Assembly (NCBI GenBank): GCA_025056865.1
Contig: JANWVO010000048.1
Coordinates: 186,001-250,000 of the forward strand
Direction: 5' to 3'
Length of the DNA: 64,000 nucleotides
Source: Bryobacteraceae bacterium
Lineage (GTDB): Bacteria; Acidobacteriota; Terriglobia; Bryobacterales; Bryobacteraceae
Each line of letters begins with the position of its first letter. Position 1 is the first letter of the stretch. The position numbers were made by a program, and so were the translations under genes. The notes below the pieces were generated by a model. It searched no databases. It was not told the DNA's origin and was given only the letters and a program-made list of their open reading frames with translations. This document shows positions 13,622 to 22,263 of this stretch, in pieces.

Positions 13622-15010
13622 ATGAAGATGCCGTTGCTGAAGTCGCGCCAGGCGCGCTACGGCGCCTATGCGTCCACTTACATTGTGGTGGTGCTGGCGA
13701 TCCTCGTCACGGTGAACTACCTGGCGAACCGCTACAACAAGAGCTACGACTCGACCTCGAACAAGCGGTACTCGCTGGCCGAGCAGACGATCAAGGTGGT
13801 CCGGGGGCTGAAGGCGGACGTCGAGCTGGCCTACTTCGATGAAACGTCGGACTTCCAGCGGGCGCGCGACCTGCTGGACCGCTATGACAACCTCTCGCCG
13901 CGGCTGAAAGTCGTCTACATCGACCCGTTCAAGAAGCCCGCCGTGGCCAAGCAGTACGGGGTGACGCGCACGGGCACAATCATTCTCTCCAGCGCGGGCA
14001 AGCGCGAGGAGGCGCGGAGCCTGTCGGAGGAAGAGATCACTTCGGCGCTGATCCGGCTGCTGAAGTCCGGCGTCAAGACGGTCTGCTTCACCACCGGCGC
14101 GGGCGAGCACTCGCTGGAAGACAGCGAGCAGTCCGGCTTTTCGTCGCTGAAGGAGCTGATCGAGAAGAACAACTACAAGACGGACACGGTCAATCTGCTG
14201 GAGAAGCCGCAGATTCCCGAGGCGTGCTCCATCGTGGTGGTGGCCGGGCCGCGGACGGACTATCCCAGGCCCGTGGTCGATGCGCTGAAGAAGTATGTCG
14301 AAGACGGCGGGCGCGCGCTGTTCCTGATGGATCCTCCGCTGAAGACCCGCAAGGAGAGCGTGGCCGAGAACGAGGCGCTGGCAGCCGTGCTGAAGGAATG
14401 GGGCGTGACGCTGAACAAGGACCTGATCCTGGACACGTCGGGCATCGGCGGCCTGTACGGGCTGGGGCCGGAAACGGCGCTGGGCACGCGCTATGAGACG
14501 CACCCGATCGTGCGCGACATGAAGCGCACGGCGACGGCATTCCCGATCGTGCGCTCGCTGGAGCCGAAGCCCACCGACAAGACAAGCGTCGAGAAGCTGG
14601 TGTCGACTTCGCGCAACTCGATTGCGGCGACGAATCTGAATCTTGCCTCCGGCACGCTGGCGATGCCCAAGGGCGAGCCGCAGTCTTACTGCGTGGCCGC
14701 CGCGGGCACCTACCGCACCGGCAAGGAGAAGGACGGCAACGCGGTGGAAGGGCGGTTCGTCGTCGTGGGTTCGTCGGACTTCGTGACGAACTACGCGCTC
14801 GGCTTCGGCGGCAACCGCGATCTGGCAATGAACATGCTGAACTGGCTCAGCTCGGATGAGGATCTGATCTCGATCCGCCCGAAGGATCCCGAGGACAGGC
14901 GCATCCAGCTCACGAGGAACCAGATGCGGATGGTGCGCGCGGTGAGCCAGTTCGTGATTCCGCTCATTGTGATCGCGCTCGGCATCGTCGTCTGGTGGCG
15001 GCGGAGGTAG
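13622..15010 (+). CDS. GldG-like ABC transporter auxiliary protein
   Basis: This 462-residue protein is anchored by an N-terminal transmembrane helix (about 20-38). Its large extracytoplasmic part matches the GldG/IntG-type uncharacterised ABC component: the segment SNKRYSLAEQTIKVVRGL, the DP(F/x)KKP loop and the GEHS motif region are characteristic. A second transmembrane helix lies near the C-terminus, followed by a WWRRR tail. It begins 3 bases after the permease gene and is followed 4 bases later by the DUF4340 gene. It is probably an obligatory partner of the exporter. The molecular role of this family is not established. Confidence 0.88.
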   Translation: MKMPLLKSRQARYGAYASTYIVVVLAILVTVNYLANRYNKSYDSTSNKRYSLAEQTIKVVRGLKADVELAYFDETSDFQRARDLLDRYDNLSPRLKVVYIDPFKKPAVAKQYGVTRTGTIILSSAGKREEARSLSEEEITSALIRLLKSGVKTVCFTTGAGEHSLEDSEQSGFSSLKELIEKNNYKTDTVNLLEKPQIPEACSIVVVAGPRTDYPRPVVDALKKYVEDGGRALFLMDPPLKTRKESVAENEALAAVLKEWGVTLNKDLILDTSGIGGLYGLGPETALGTRYETHPIVRDMKRTATAFPIVRSLEPKPTDKTSVEKLVSTSRNSIAATNLNLASGTLAMPKGEPQSYCVAAAGTYRTGKEKDGNAVEGRFVVVGSSDFVTNYALGFGGNRDLAMNMLNWLSSDEDLISIRPKDPEDRRIQLTRNQMRMVRAVSQFVIPLIVIALGIVVWWRRR

Positions 15011-15014
15011 GGCC

Positions 15015-16331
15015 ATGCGTCCGAAGGGACTGCTGATTGCGGCGGCGGTGCTGGCCGTGCTCGCCGCCGCCGTGTGGTGGACGAACCGGAACAAGAAGGA
15101 AGACACAGAGACGAAAAAAGCGCCCGAGCTGTGGGCGGTCAGCCAGGACGATATCGTGAGCGTCGAAGTGGCGCGGCGCGGCAGCGAGCGGACGCGCGTC
15201 GAAAAGGGCCCGGACGGCGTGTGGCGGGTGACCTCGCCCGAGCCGCTGCCCGGCGACAGGGACGCCATCTCCAGCTTTGTTTCCTCGGCGGCGAAGATCG
15301 AAGCCGACAAGGTCATCGAGGAGAAGCCCGAAGACCTGGCGGCGTTCGGCCTGAAGGAGCCGTACGCGAGGGTGACCGTCACGCTGAAGGACGGCAAGAC
15401 GCGCACGCTGCTGCTGGGCGATGACGCGCCGGTGGGCGGCGGCGCGTTCGCGCAACTGGAAGGCGATCCGAAGGTCTACCTGCTGACGTCGTGGGTGAAG
15501 AGCGGGCTGGACAAGCTGGCCGTGGATCTGCGCGACAAGCGGCTGATGACGTTCAACCGAGACAGGATCGTGCGCGTCGAAGTCGCGCGCGGCAAGGAGT
15601 CGTTCGAGTTTTCGAAGAACGCGCAGGGCGAGTGGGTGATCAGCCGCCCGCAGACCTGGCGCGCCGACGGCTGGAGCGTCGACGATTACGTGCGGCGGCT
15701 CCAGGATCTGAAGCTCGATCCGCTGCTGACCTCCGACCAGAAGGCGGATCTGAAGAAGCAGTTCGAGTCCGGCACCCCGGCGGTGACGGTGCAGGTGACC
15801 GATGCCGCGGGCACGCAGAAGCTCGAGCTGCGCAAGGCGAAAGACAAGTACTACGCGCGGTCGAGCGCGGTGGAGGGCTTCCACCTGGTGCAGGAGTTCG
15901 ACGCGAAGGCGCTGGACAAGGGCCTGGACGACTTCCGCAACAAGAAGCTGTTCGACTTCGGCTTCAACGACCCGACAAAGATCGAATACCGCAGCGAAAA
16001 GCGGCGGCTCGCGCTGTCGAAGTCCGGCGAGAAGTGGCTGGCGGACGGCAAGGCGATGGACTCCGTGGGCGTGCAGTCGCTGATCGACCGGCTGCGCGAC
16101 CTGACGGCAACGGGCTTCCCCGCGGGCGGCTTCACGGCGCCGGCCATTGAAGTCACGGTGACCGCGAAGACGACGGAAAAGGTGCTGATCTCGAAAGCGG
16201 GCGACAGGTACATCGCGCGCCGCGAGGGCGAGCCCGCCCTGTACGAGCTGACCGCCTCGAGCATCGAGGAGCTGGAGAAGGCGGCTGAAGGCGTGAAGGA
16301 AGCGCCTGCCGAGGCCGCGAAGAAGAAATAG
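15015..16331 (+). CDS. DUF4340 domain protein of the GldA/F/G-like exporter
   Basis: This 438-residue protein is anchored by one N-terminal transmembrane helix (residues 5-22) and is otherwise periplasmic. It contains two or three tandem DUF4340-like units, each with the pattern of a strand reporting on substrate residues followed by a Trp-containing loop (GVWRVTSPEP, GEWVISRPQT, EKWLADGKAM) and a helical EDLAAFGL-type element. DUF4340 genes regularly follow gldG-like genes. The role is unknown, and a substrate-handling or assembly function outside the membrane is inferred from context only. It is the last gene of the exporter operon; pncB starts 25 bases on and may be co-transcribed. Confidence 0.85.
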   Translation: MRPKGLLIAAAVLAVLAAAVWWTNRNKKEDTETKKAPELWAVSQDDIVSVEVARRGSERTRVEKGPDGVWRVTSPEPLPGDRDAISSFVSSAAKIEADKVIEEKPEDLAAFGLKEPYARVTVTLKDGKTRTLLLGDDAPVGGGAFAQLEGDPKVYLLTSWVKSGLDKLAVDLRDKRLMTFNRDRIVRVEVARGKESFEFSKNAQGEWVISRPQTWRADGWSVDDYVRRLQDLKLDPLLTSDQKADLKKQFESGTPAVTVQVTDAAGTQKLELRKAKDKYYARSSAVEGFHLVQEFDAKALDKGLDDFRNKKLFDFGFNDPTKIEYRSEKRRLALSKSGEKWLADGKAMDSVGVQSLIDRLRDLTATGFPAGGFTAPAIEVTVTAKTTEKVLISKAGDRYIARREGEPALYELTASSIEELEKAAEGVKEAPAEAAKKK

Positions 16332-16356
16332 GCGCCGCCTGCTGCAAGGAGCCTGC

Positions 16357-17673
16357 GTGAACGCACTGCTCACCGACCTGTACCAGTTGACGATGGCCGC
16401 GGGCTACTGGTCGGCGGGCAAGACGCAGGAGATCGCCACCTTCGAGCTCTTCGTGCGGCGCATGCCGCCGCACCGCAACTACCTCATCGCCGCCGGTCTG
16501 GCGCAGGCGGCGGAGTATCTGCTCGGGCTTCGTTTCGAGGAAGAGGAGATCCGCTATCTCCGGGAGCTGCCGCAGTTCCGGCGCGTGGGCGCGGGCTTCT
16601 TCGAGATGCTCCGGAGCTTCCGCTTCACCGGCGACGTGTTCGCCGTGCCGGAAGGCACGCCCGTCTTCGCCGGCGAGCCGCTGCTGGTGGTGCGCGCGCC
16701 GATCATCGAGGCGCAGATTCCGGAGACGTACCTGCTGTCGATGGTCGGCTTCCAGACGATGATCGCCACCAAGGCGGCGCGGATGGTGGACGCGAGCGGC
16801 GGGCGGGCGGTGATCGAGTTCGGCACGCGGCGGGCGCATTCGCCGCAGGCGGGCGTTTACGCCGCACGCGCGGCCTACATCGGCGGCTGCGAGGGGACTT
16901 CCAACGTGCTGGCTGGAATGAAGTACGGCATTCCGGTGTTCGGCACGGCGGCGCACAGTTGGGTGCAGAGCTTCGCCAGCGAGCGCGAGGCGTTCGAGCG
17001 GCTCCAGGAGCTGCTGGGGCCGGGAACCACCTATCTCATCGACACGTACGACACGCTGGAAGGGGCGCGGCAGGCGGTCGCGCTGGGCCGGCCCTTCTGG
17101 GGCGTGCGGCTGGACAGCGGAAACCTGGTGGAGCTGTCGAAGGCAGTGCGGCGGATCCTGGACGAGGGCGGCTGCCGGGAAGCGAAGATCATGGCCACCG
17201 GCGACCTGAACGAGTACAAGATCCTCGAGCTGGTGGCCGCCGGGGCTCCGATCGATGCCTTCGGCGTGGGCACGGAGCTGGCGACGTCGCACGATGCGCC
17301 GAGCCACGGCGCCGTCTACAAGCTGGTGGAGCACTGGTCGCCGCTCGGGCGCCGCTACACGGCGAAGTTCAGCCAGGACAAGGCGACGCTTCCGGGCGCC
17401 AAGCAGGTCTTCCGCTTCGCCGACCGGGACGTGATCGGGCGGGCGCACGAGTGCCCGATGGAAGGCGCCGAGGCGCTGCTGCGGCCGGTGATCGTCAAGG
17501 GCGAGCCTGCCTGCCCGCTGCCTTCGGCCGGGGAGGCGCGGCGGCGGGCGCGGCAGGCGCTGGAAGCGCTGCCGAAGAAGCTGCGGAGCCTGTTCGAGGC
17601 CGATCCGCCTTACAGGATCGAACTCAGCGACGAACTCATCCAACTGGCCGAGGAGGTGCGGGCGCGCCGATGA
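16357..17673 (+). CDS. pncB: Nicotinate phosphoribosyltransferase
   Basis: This enzyme converts nicotinate, PRPP and ATP to nicotinate mononucleotide, the entry step of the Preiss-Handler NAD pathway. The 438-residue cytosolic protein opens with the family signature LTDLYQLTMAAGYW. It then shows FELFVRRMP, the EFGTRRAHSPQAG segment carrying the phosphorylated-His region, and GVRLDSGNL. The start is GTG at 16357 with AAGGAG about 6 bases upstream. The stop overlaps the ATG of pncA (ATGA), coupling the two enzymes: the amidase makes nicotinate and this enzyme uses it. Confidence 0.95.
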   Translation: MNALLTDLYQLTMAAGYWSAGKTQEIATFELFVRRMPPHRNYLIAAGLAQAAEYLLGLRFEEEEIRYLRELPQFRRVGAGFFEMLRSFRFTGDVFAVPEGTPVFAGEPLLVVRAPIIEAQIPETYLLSMVGFQTMIATKAARMVDASGGRAVIEFGTRRAHSPQAGVYAARAAYIGGCEGTSNVLAGMKYGIPVFGTAAHSWVQSFASEREAFERLQELLGPGTTYLIDTYDTLEGARQAVALGRPFWGVRLDSGNLVELSKAVRRILDEGGCREAKIMATGDLNEYKILELVAAGAPIDAFGVGTELATSHDAPSHGAVYKLVEHWSPLGRRYTAKFSQDKATLPGAKQVFRFADRDVIGRAHECPMEGAEALLRPVIVKGEPACPLPSAGEARRRARQALEALPKKLRSLFEADPPYRIELSDELIQLAEEVRARR

Positions 17674-18200
17674 ATACGGCCTTTTTCGACATCGACACCC
17701 AGATCGACTTCGTCTTTCCCGCCGGAGCGCTTTACGTGCCCGGAGCGGAACTCGTGCTGCCGCAGGTGTCGCGGCTGAACCGGCACGCGAAGCAGGCAGG
17801 CATCCCGCTGATCTCGACCGCGGACGCGCATGCGGAGAACGACCCGGAGTTCGAGCTCTGGCCGCCGCACTGCGTGGCCGGAACGCTGGGGCAGCGGAAG
17901 CCGGACTGCACGCTGACCGGGCAGATTGTTTTAAACAAGCAGAGCGTGGACTGTTTCACGATCCCCGGGCTGCCGGATCTGCTGGCGCAACTCCGCGTGG
18001 AGCATGCGGTGGTTTACGGCGTGGTGACGGAGATCTGCGTGAAGCATGCCGTGTTCGGGCTGCTGGACCGGGGCATCCGCGTGACGCTGGTGGAAGACGC
18101 CGTGCGCGCGCTGGACGGGGCGCAGGCGGCGGCGATGATCCGCGAGATGCAGGCACGCGGAGGCTCCGTGGCGCGGACGGCGGAGATCGCCGCGGCGTGA
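17670..18200 (+). CDS. pncA: Nicotinamidase (isochorismatase-like hydrolase)
   Basis: This 176-residue cysteine hydrolase deaminates nicotinamide to nicotinate. The catalytic triad is visible as Asp9 (in DTQIDF), Lys90 (VLNK) and Cys123 (VTEICVKH). Metal-binding residues Asp52 and His54 lie in DAH, and His67 in PPHC. The spacing fits PncA rather than a generic isochorismatase. The frame is open upstream, but the ATG at 17670 overlaps the pncB stop and gives the normal family length. It is convergent with rsfS, whose stop lies 14 bases beyond. Confidence 0.92.
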   Translation: MNTAFFDIDTQIDFVFPAGALYVPGAELVLPQVSRLNRHAKQAGIPLISTADAHAENDPEFELWPPHCVAGTLGQRKPDCTLTGQIVLNKQSVDCFTIPGLPDLLAQLRVEHAVVYGVVTEICVKHAVFGLLDRGIRVTLVEDAVRALDGAQAAAMIREMQARGGSVARTAEIAAA

Positions 18201-18221
18201 AAACCTTCCGCCTTCAGGCGG
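18200..18221 (-). terminator. Intrinsic terminator of rsfS overlapping its stop codon
   Basis: Read on the minus strand, CCGCC-TGAA-GGCGG forms a 5-bp stem with a tetraloop that contains the rsfS TGA. It is followed by AAGG and TTTT. The stem is short but GC-only. It also separates rsfS from convergent pncA. Confidence 0.45.
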
Positions 18222-18612
18222 CCGCTTCCGGCGGGACGGGCACGTCCCGGGCGTCGCGCCAGAGACGCTCGAGCTGATAGTACTCGCGCTTCTCCGGCGA
18301 GAAGACGTGCACGATGACGTCGCCGTAGTCGCCGAGGATCCACTCGCCGTGCTCGTAGCCCTCGACGCTGAGCGGCGTTTCGCCCGCCTGGAGCTTCATC
18401 TGCTTCGCCACTTCGTCCCAGATGGCCTGGTTCTGCTTGACATTGGTGCCGGAGCAGATGAGGAAGTAGTCGCAGAAGGACGCGATTTCGCGCAGGTCGA
18501 GCACGCGGATTTCAACGGCCTTTTTCGACTCGGCTGCGCGGAAAGCGATGAGCCACGTGGGGACTGGCGTGGCAGCGGAAGGAGTAGCCCCGTTCAGTTT
18601 TCGTTTCCGCAA
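18214..18612 (-). CDS. rsfS: Ribosomal silencing factor RsfS
   Basis: RsfS binds ribosomal protein uL14 on the large subunit and blocks subunit joining during starvation. The 132-residue protein carries the whole RsfS/Iojap domain: FCDYFLICSGTN, the central GYEHGEWILGDYGDVIVHVF and the YYQLERLW end. A TTG start is assigned because no ATG or GTG precedes the domain; the first 15 residues are uncertain. In many bacteria rsfS sits beside nadD, and here it sits beside the NAD-salvage genes pncB-pncA. It is divergent from the next gene, with only 42 bases between. Confidence 0.93.
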   Translation of the reverse strand: MRKRKLNGATPSAATPVPTWLIAFRAAESKKAVEIRVLDLREIASFCDYFLICSGTNVKQNQAIWDEVAKQMKLQAGETPLSVEGYEHGEWILGDYGDVIVHVFSPEKREYYQLERLWRDARDVPVPPEAAA

Positions 18613-18654
18613 GAGTTCGGCTGTTACCTCTCCCTACCCGGTATCGTATCTACA

Positions 18655-19422
18655 ATGAGAACAGTGCGCAAGCTTTTTGTTTGCGCCGCCGTGGCCTTCC
18701 TGCCGGCGCTTTTCGGGCAGAGGCTCGAATGGCGGCAGACGGTTGTGGAGAAAATCCGGGAAAGCGCGGCGGACCTGGCCGACGGCGACGTGCTGGCGCG
18801 CACGCTGTATTCCTCGCTGCGCCCCGACGAGCTGGGCCTCGAGCAGTGCGAACAGATGGTGGAAGCGGCGCGGCGGCGCGCGGCGCGCGTGGAAGAGAAG
18901 CTGGAAGAGCTGCGCCCGCTGGTGGAGGAAGGCGTCTTCGCGCGCAACGAGCTGAAGCTGCTGGAAGAAGAGCTGGCCGAGCGGCGCAGGACGCTGGAGC
19001 TGGCGCGCTCGCGCGCGGAGTTCATCCGGCTGCTGGCGGAGATGGCGCAGCTCGAAGCGGCGCTCTCGCCGGGGCAGGAGGACACGGAGCCCCGCCCGTT
19101 GCAGGAGCGATTCGACGGGCGCGGCTACTTCAGCCTGGCCCAGTTCCGGCGCATCGCGGAAGACTTCGAGCAGCAGTTCGGGCGGCCCCTGCCGGTGAGC
19201 GCGCAGGGCGAGACGCAGTTCCACCGCCGCCTGGGGCTGGATCACCGGGGCCGCGTGGACGTGGCGCTGCTGCCGGATTCGGCCGAAGGCCAGTGGCTGC
19301 GGCAGTATCTGGAGCGCGAGCAGATCCCGTATTACGCCTTCCGGAGCGCCGTGCGGGGGCGCGCGTCGGCGGCGCACATCCACATCGGCCCACCCAGCCC
19401 GCGGCTGCGCATGGCAGACTAG
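18655..19422 (+). CDS. Secreted coiled-coil protein with M15-like zinc peptidase candidate domain
   Basis: This 255-residue protein starts with a signal peptide (residues 1-20, cleaved near LFGQ), then a long coiled coil rich in Glu/Arg/Leu (about 50-135). Its C-terminal domain contains FHRRLGLDHRGRVDVALLP and, about 50 residues later, AHIHIG. The His...Asp...His-x-His order resembles D-Ala-D-Ala peptidases of family M15. I infer a cell-wall or protein hydrolase, but the family is not certain. The frame extends upstream, but the ATG at 18655 gives a proper signal peptide. The hpt gene follows 5 bases after the stop. Confidence 0.7.
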   Translation: MRTVRKLFVCAAVAFLPALFGQRLEWRQTVVEKIRESAADLADGDVLARTLYSSLRPDELGLEQCEQMVEAARRRAARVEEKLEELRPLVEEGVFARNELKLLEEELAERRRTLELARSRAEFIRLLAEMAQLEAALSPGQEDTEPRPLQERFDGRGYFSLAQFRRIAEDFEQQFGRPLPVSAQGETQFHRRLGLDHRGRVDVALLPDSAEGQWLRQYLEREQIPYYAFRSAVRGRASAAHIHIGPPSPRLRMAD

Positions 19423-19427
19423 CAGGC

Positions 19428-19949
19428 ATGGGAGCACCGCGGTTCGAGGTCCTCATTCCTCACGAGCGCATTCAGCAGCGCGTGGCCGAGCTTGGCCGGC
19501 AGATCGCGCAGGACTATGCAGGCCGGTCCCTGGTGATGGTGGGCGTGCTGAAGGGCTCGTTCATGTTTCTGGCGGATCTGATCCGCCACATCGACCTGCC
19601 GCTCCGGATCGAGTTCATCGGCACCAAGAGCTACGAGGGCACGACGACGACCGGCCAGGTGCAGCTCACCAAGGACCTCGACCGGCCGATCCAGGACGAG
19701 GACGTGCTGCTGGTGGAGGACATCATCGACACGGGCCTCACGCTGAACTACCTCAAGCATGTGCTCGAGCAGCGCGAGCCGCGGTCGCTCAAGACGGTGG
19801 CGTTCCTCGACAAGCCCTCGCGGCGGCGCATCGAGGTGCAGGGCGACTATGTCGGGTTCACCATCGAAGACCGGTTCGTCATCGGCTACGGGCTGGACTA
19901 CGACCAGCGTTACCGCAATCTGAAGGACCTCTGCGTGCTGCTGCCGTAA
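19428..19949 (+). CDS. hpt: Hypoxanthine phosphoribosyltransferase
   Basis: This purine-salvage enzyme makes IMP or GMP from hypoxanthine or guanine and PRPP. The 173-residue protein has the normal length. It shows the flexible-loop region with SYEGTTTTGQV, the PRPP-binding signature LLVEDIIDTGLTL, and the base-recognition segment ending FVIGYGLDYDQRYRNL. The start is the ATG at 19428, 5 bases after the upstream gene, although the frame is open earlier. Guanine deaminase occurs elsewhere in the window (about 53 kb), so purine salvage is represented twice. Confidence 0.95.
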   Translation: MGAPRFEVLIPHERIQQRVAELGRQIAQDYAGRSLVMVGVLKGSFMFLADLIRHIDLPLRIEFIGTKSYEGTTTTGQVQLTKDLDRPIQDEDVLLVEDIIDTGLTLNYLKHVLEQREPRSLKTVAFLDKPSRRRIEVQGDYVGFTIEDRFVIGYGLDYDQRYRNLKDLCVLLP

Positions 19950-19961
19950 CGCGGCGCGGGG

Positions 19962-22067
19962 CTACCGGAAGCCATCGGCGCGGAGGACGTCGGCGTTGGA
20001 TGGATCCAGCCGCACGACAAGCATCGACCTGCGGTCGGGCGCCAGGGAGAATGGGCCGATGCCGATGGGCAGGATCGGCTCCGGGTAGTCCGCCACGAGC
20101 CGCACGGCGCGGGTCTTCCAGTCCATGAAGAAGATCGATTGCTGGGCAGGAGCCTTGGGCCGCACGCCGAGGTAGTAGATGCCGGTCTCGGAAAGCGCCC
20201 AGCAGGAGGTGCAGTAAGGCACGAGGCCGGACAGCACGCGCTCGACCTCGCCGGTCCGGAGTTCCACGCGCGAGAGCGTCGTGTCAGCCGGCTCGCGCAC
20301 GAAGTACACGTAGCGCCCGTCCGGGGAGACGTCCAGCGAGAGGCCGCGCGTCGGGGTGACGATTTCCGCCTGGCCGCCGCCGGCGGGGTAGCGCAGGATG
20401 GAGCCGGCCGCCGCCGCATAGATGAACTGCCCATCGGGCGAGAAGACCGGATGCACGCCGCGCGCGCCGAAAGGACGCACCACCCACCTCGCGCCTTCTT
20501 CCTCGGCGAGGTACATTTCGGTGGTGGCTGCGTCGTTGAACACGAGCCTGCGGCCGTCCGGCGACCAGCGGGGCACCGAAGGGCGTCCGGAGCCGAACGT
20601 CACCTGGACCGGGTTGCTGCCGTCAGCGCCCGAGACCCAGATCTGCTCCTCGCCGGAACGATCCGACCGGAACGCGATCCGGCGGCCGTCAGGAGAATAC
20701 TGCGGACTCGCGTCCTGGCCGGACGAGGCGGCGATCCGTTTCCACTCGATGGCGGGCGAGAGTGTGAGCCGCCAGATGTTGGGATCGTTCTGAACCAGCG
20801 AATAGACAAGGCGCGCAGCCCGGCGGCAGTAGCTGAACTGGATGGGGAATTCTCCATAGATGGCCGTGGGCGCGGGCGCCTTCCCGGGGGCGAGCCGCCA
20901 GATGCGGAACGAGCCGCCGCGGGAGGAACCGGCCAACAGGCCATCAGAGGTCCAATCCACGCCAGAGACCATGCGGGAGTCCGAGGTCCATTGCCGGGGG
21001 GAGCCTCCGGTCACCGGCACGGTGAAAACTTCCTGATAGCTCCGGTGGAAGGCGCGGATGAAGGCGATCGTGCGGCCCTCGGGGGAGAAGCGGGGCGCCA
21101 CGTCGCCGATGATCATCTCCTCAGGCTGGGTGAGGCGCTGCTTCTCTCCCGTTGCCAGCCGAACCAGGAAGATCGAAAGCGGCTGGCTGAGCGAGGGCGT
21201 GTCGTCGACGGCGAGCCATTCCCCATCCGGAGACCAGTCGAGATGGTGGTAGCTGAGCCCGAACCGGGTGGGCAGCACGGGGGCCACCACGCGGGCTTCG
21301 CCGCTGGAGGCGGGCAGGATGACGATCTCGCCGGTCGTCGGGCCGAACCGCAGGCAGGCGATCTGGCGGCCGTCGGGCGACCAGGCAGGGCTGGACCAGG
21401 AGTAGCCGGGAGTGGAGATCTGGCGCGGCGCCGGCTCGCCAAACTTCTGAATCCAGATGCCGGGCAGCGTCTGTTCACTTTCCTGCCATACGAAAGCCAC
21501 CATCGAGCCATCAGGCGAGATGGCGGGCTGAAATTCCTTGCCGGCCAGTCGGGTGACGGGGGCGACCACGGGCGCCGGTTCGGGCGATTCCCGGCGGACG
21601 AGCGCGAGAAGCAGCACCACGGCTGCCAGCAGGGTGCTGACACCTGCCACGGCAGGCCACAGGCGGCGGGGGGCGGCGGAATTAGGAGCCGGCGCGGTCT
21701 CGGGCGGGCGCGCCGGCGGAGCAGCGGCGGGCTGCTGACCCGGCCGTTCCGCCGACACCGGACCCAGCAGCCGGTAGCCCCGTCCCGGGAATGTCTCGAT
21801 GTAAGCCGGATCGCCGGGCGAGGCAGCCAGCGTCTTGCGGATGACAGCGATGTTCTGCGCCAGGTTCGCCTCGTCGACCACGCGATCCTGCCAGACGGCC
21901 GCCATGATCTCTTCCTTGGTGGCGACCTCCGGAGAGCGCGAGGCCAGAACAATCAGCGTCTCGACCGCTTTCCGGGTCAGGTGGACCGGTTGCTCGCCGC
22001 GGAACAGAACCTTCGCGGCGGCATCCAGCCGATAGGGCCCGAACCTGTAGACAGGATGCGTTTCCAA
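19962..22067 (-). CDS. CadC-like membrane regulator: winged helix, TM helix, TolB-type propeller
   Basis: The 701-residue protein begins with an OmpR/PhoB-type winged-helix DNA-binding domain (about 8-103, ending in the typical FPGRGYRL). A Pro/Ala linker and one transmembrane helix (about 136-158) follow. The rest is a periplasmic region of repeated PD40/WD40-like blades (ISPDGS, WSPDGR, FSPEGR, YSPDGR, SPDGRY). Such one-component ToxR/CadC-style regulators sense outside the membrane and bind DNA inside. No phospho-receiver is present. The start is TTG without a clear ribosome site. It is divergent from the rhamnosidase-receptor pair, the likely target. Confidence 0.88.
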   Translation of the reverse strand: METHPVYRFGPYRLDAAAKVLFRGEQPVHLTRKAVETLIVLASRSPEVATKEEIMAAVWQDRVVDEANLAQNIAVIRKTLAASPGDPAYIETFPGRGYRLLGPVSAERPGQQPAAAPPARPPETAPAPNSAAPRRLWPAVAGVSTLLAAVVLLLALVRRESPEPAPVVAPVTRLAGKEFQPAISPDGSMVAFVWQESEQTLPGIWIQKFGEPAPRQISTPGYSWSSPAWSPDGRQIACLRFGPTTGEIVILPASSGEARVVAPVLPTRFGLSYHHLDWSPDGEWLAVDDTPSLSQPLSIFLVRLATGEKQRLTQPEEMIIGDVAPRFSPEGRTIAFIRAFHRSYQEVFTVPVTGGSPRQWTSDSRMVSGVDWTSDGLLAGSSRGGSFRIWRLAPGKAPAPTAIYGEFPIQFSYCRRAARLVYSLVQNDPNIWRLTLSPAIEWKRIAASSGQDASPQYSPDGRRIAFRSDRSGEEQIWVSGADGSNPVQVTFGSGRPSVPRWSPDGRRLVFNDAATTEMYLAEEEGARWVVRPFGARGVHPVFSPDGQFIYAAAAGSILRYPAGGGQAEIVTPTRGLSLDVSPDGRYVYFVREPADTTLSRVELRTGEVERVLSGLVPYCTSCWALSETGIYYLGVRPKAPAQQSIFFMDWKTRAVRLVADYPEPILPIGIGPFSLAPDRRSMLVVRLDPSNADVLRADGFR

Positions 22068-22175
22068 GGCGTTACACGGAGGATTTTAGGAATTTCTTAG
22101 AAACTTCTTCCTGCCCCATCATTGCACGAAACCGAATTGTATTCGAAGGTAGGATAGCGCCGGGCGAGCGGGCAA

Positions 22176-22205
22176 TTGTCGCGCGGCCCTGAAGACTGAT
22201 ATATC
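22176..22205 (+). promoter_or_regulatory. Candidate promoter for the rhamnosidase-receptor operon
   Basis: TTGTCG (22176-22181) and TATATC (22200-22205) are 18 bases apart in the 196-base divergent gap. The -10 lies inside the palindrome GATATATC. The remaining AT-rich half near 22081-22145, containing ATTTTAGGAATTTC, probably serves the minus-strand regulator. Confidence 0.3.
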
Positions 22206-22263
22206 TGTGTGGTGGGAGCCCGTCGTCCTCCCGCCCGTGTGGGTCCAGCCAGGGAGCTTTGCC

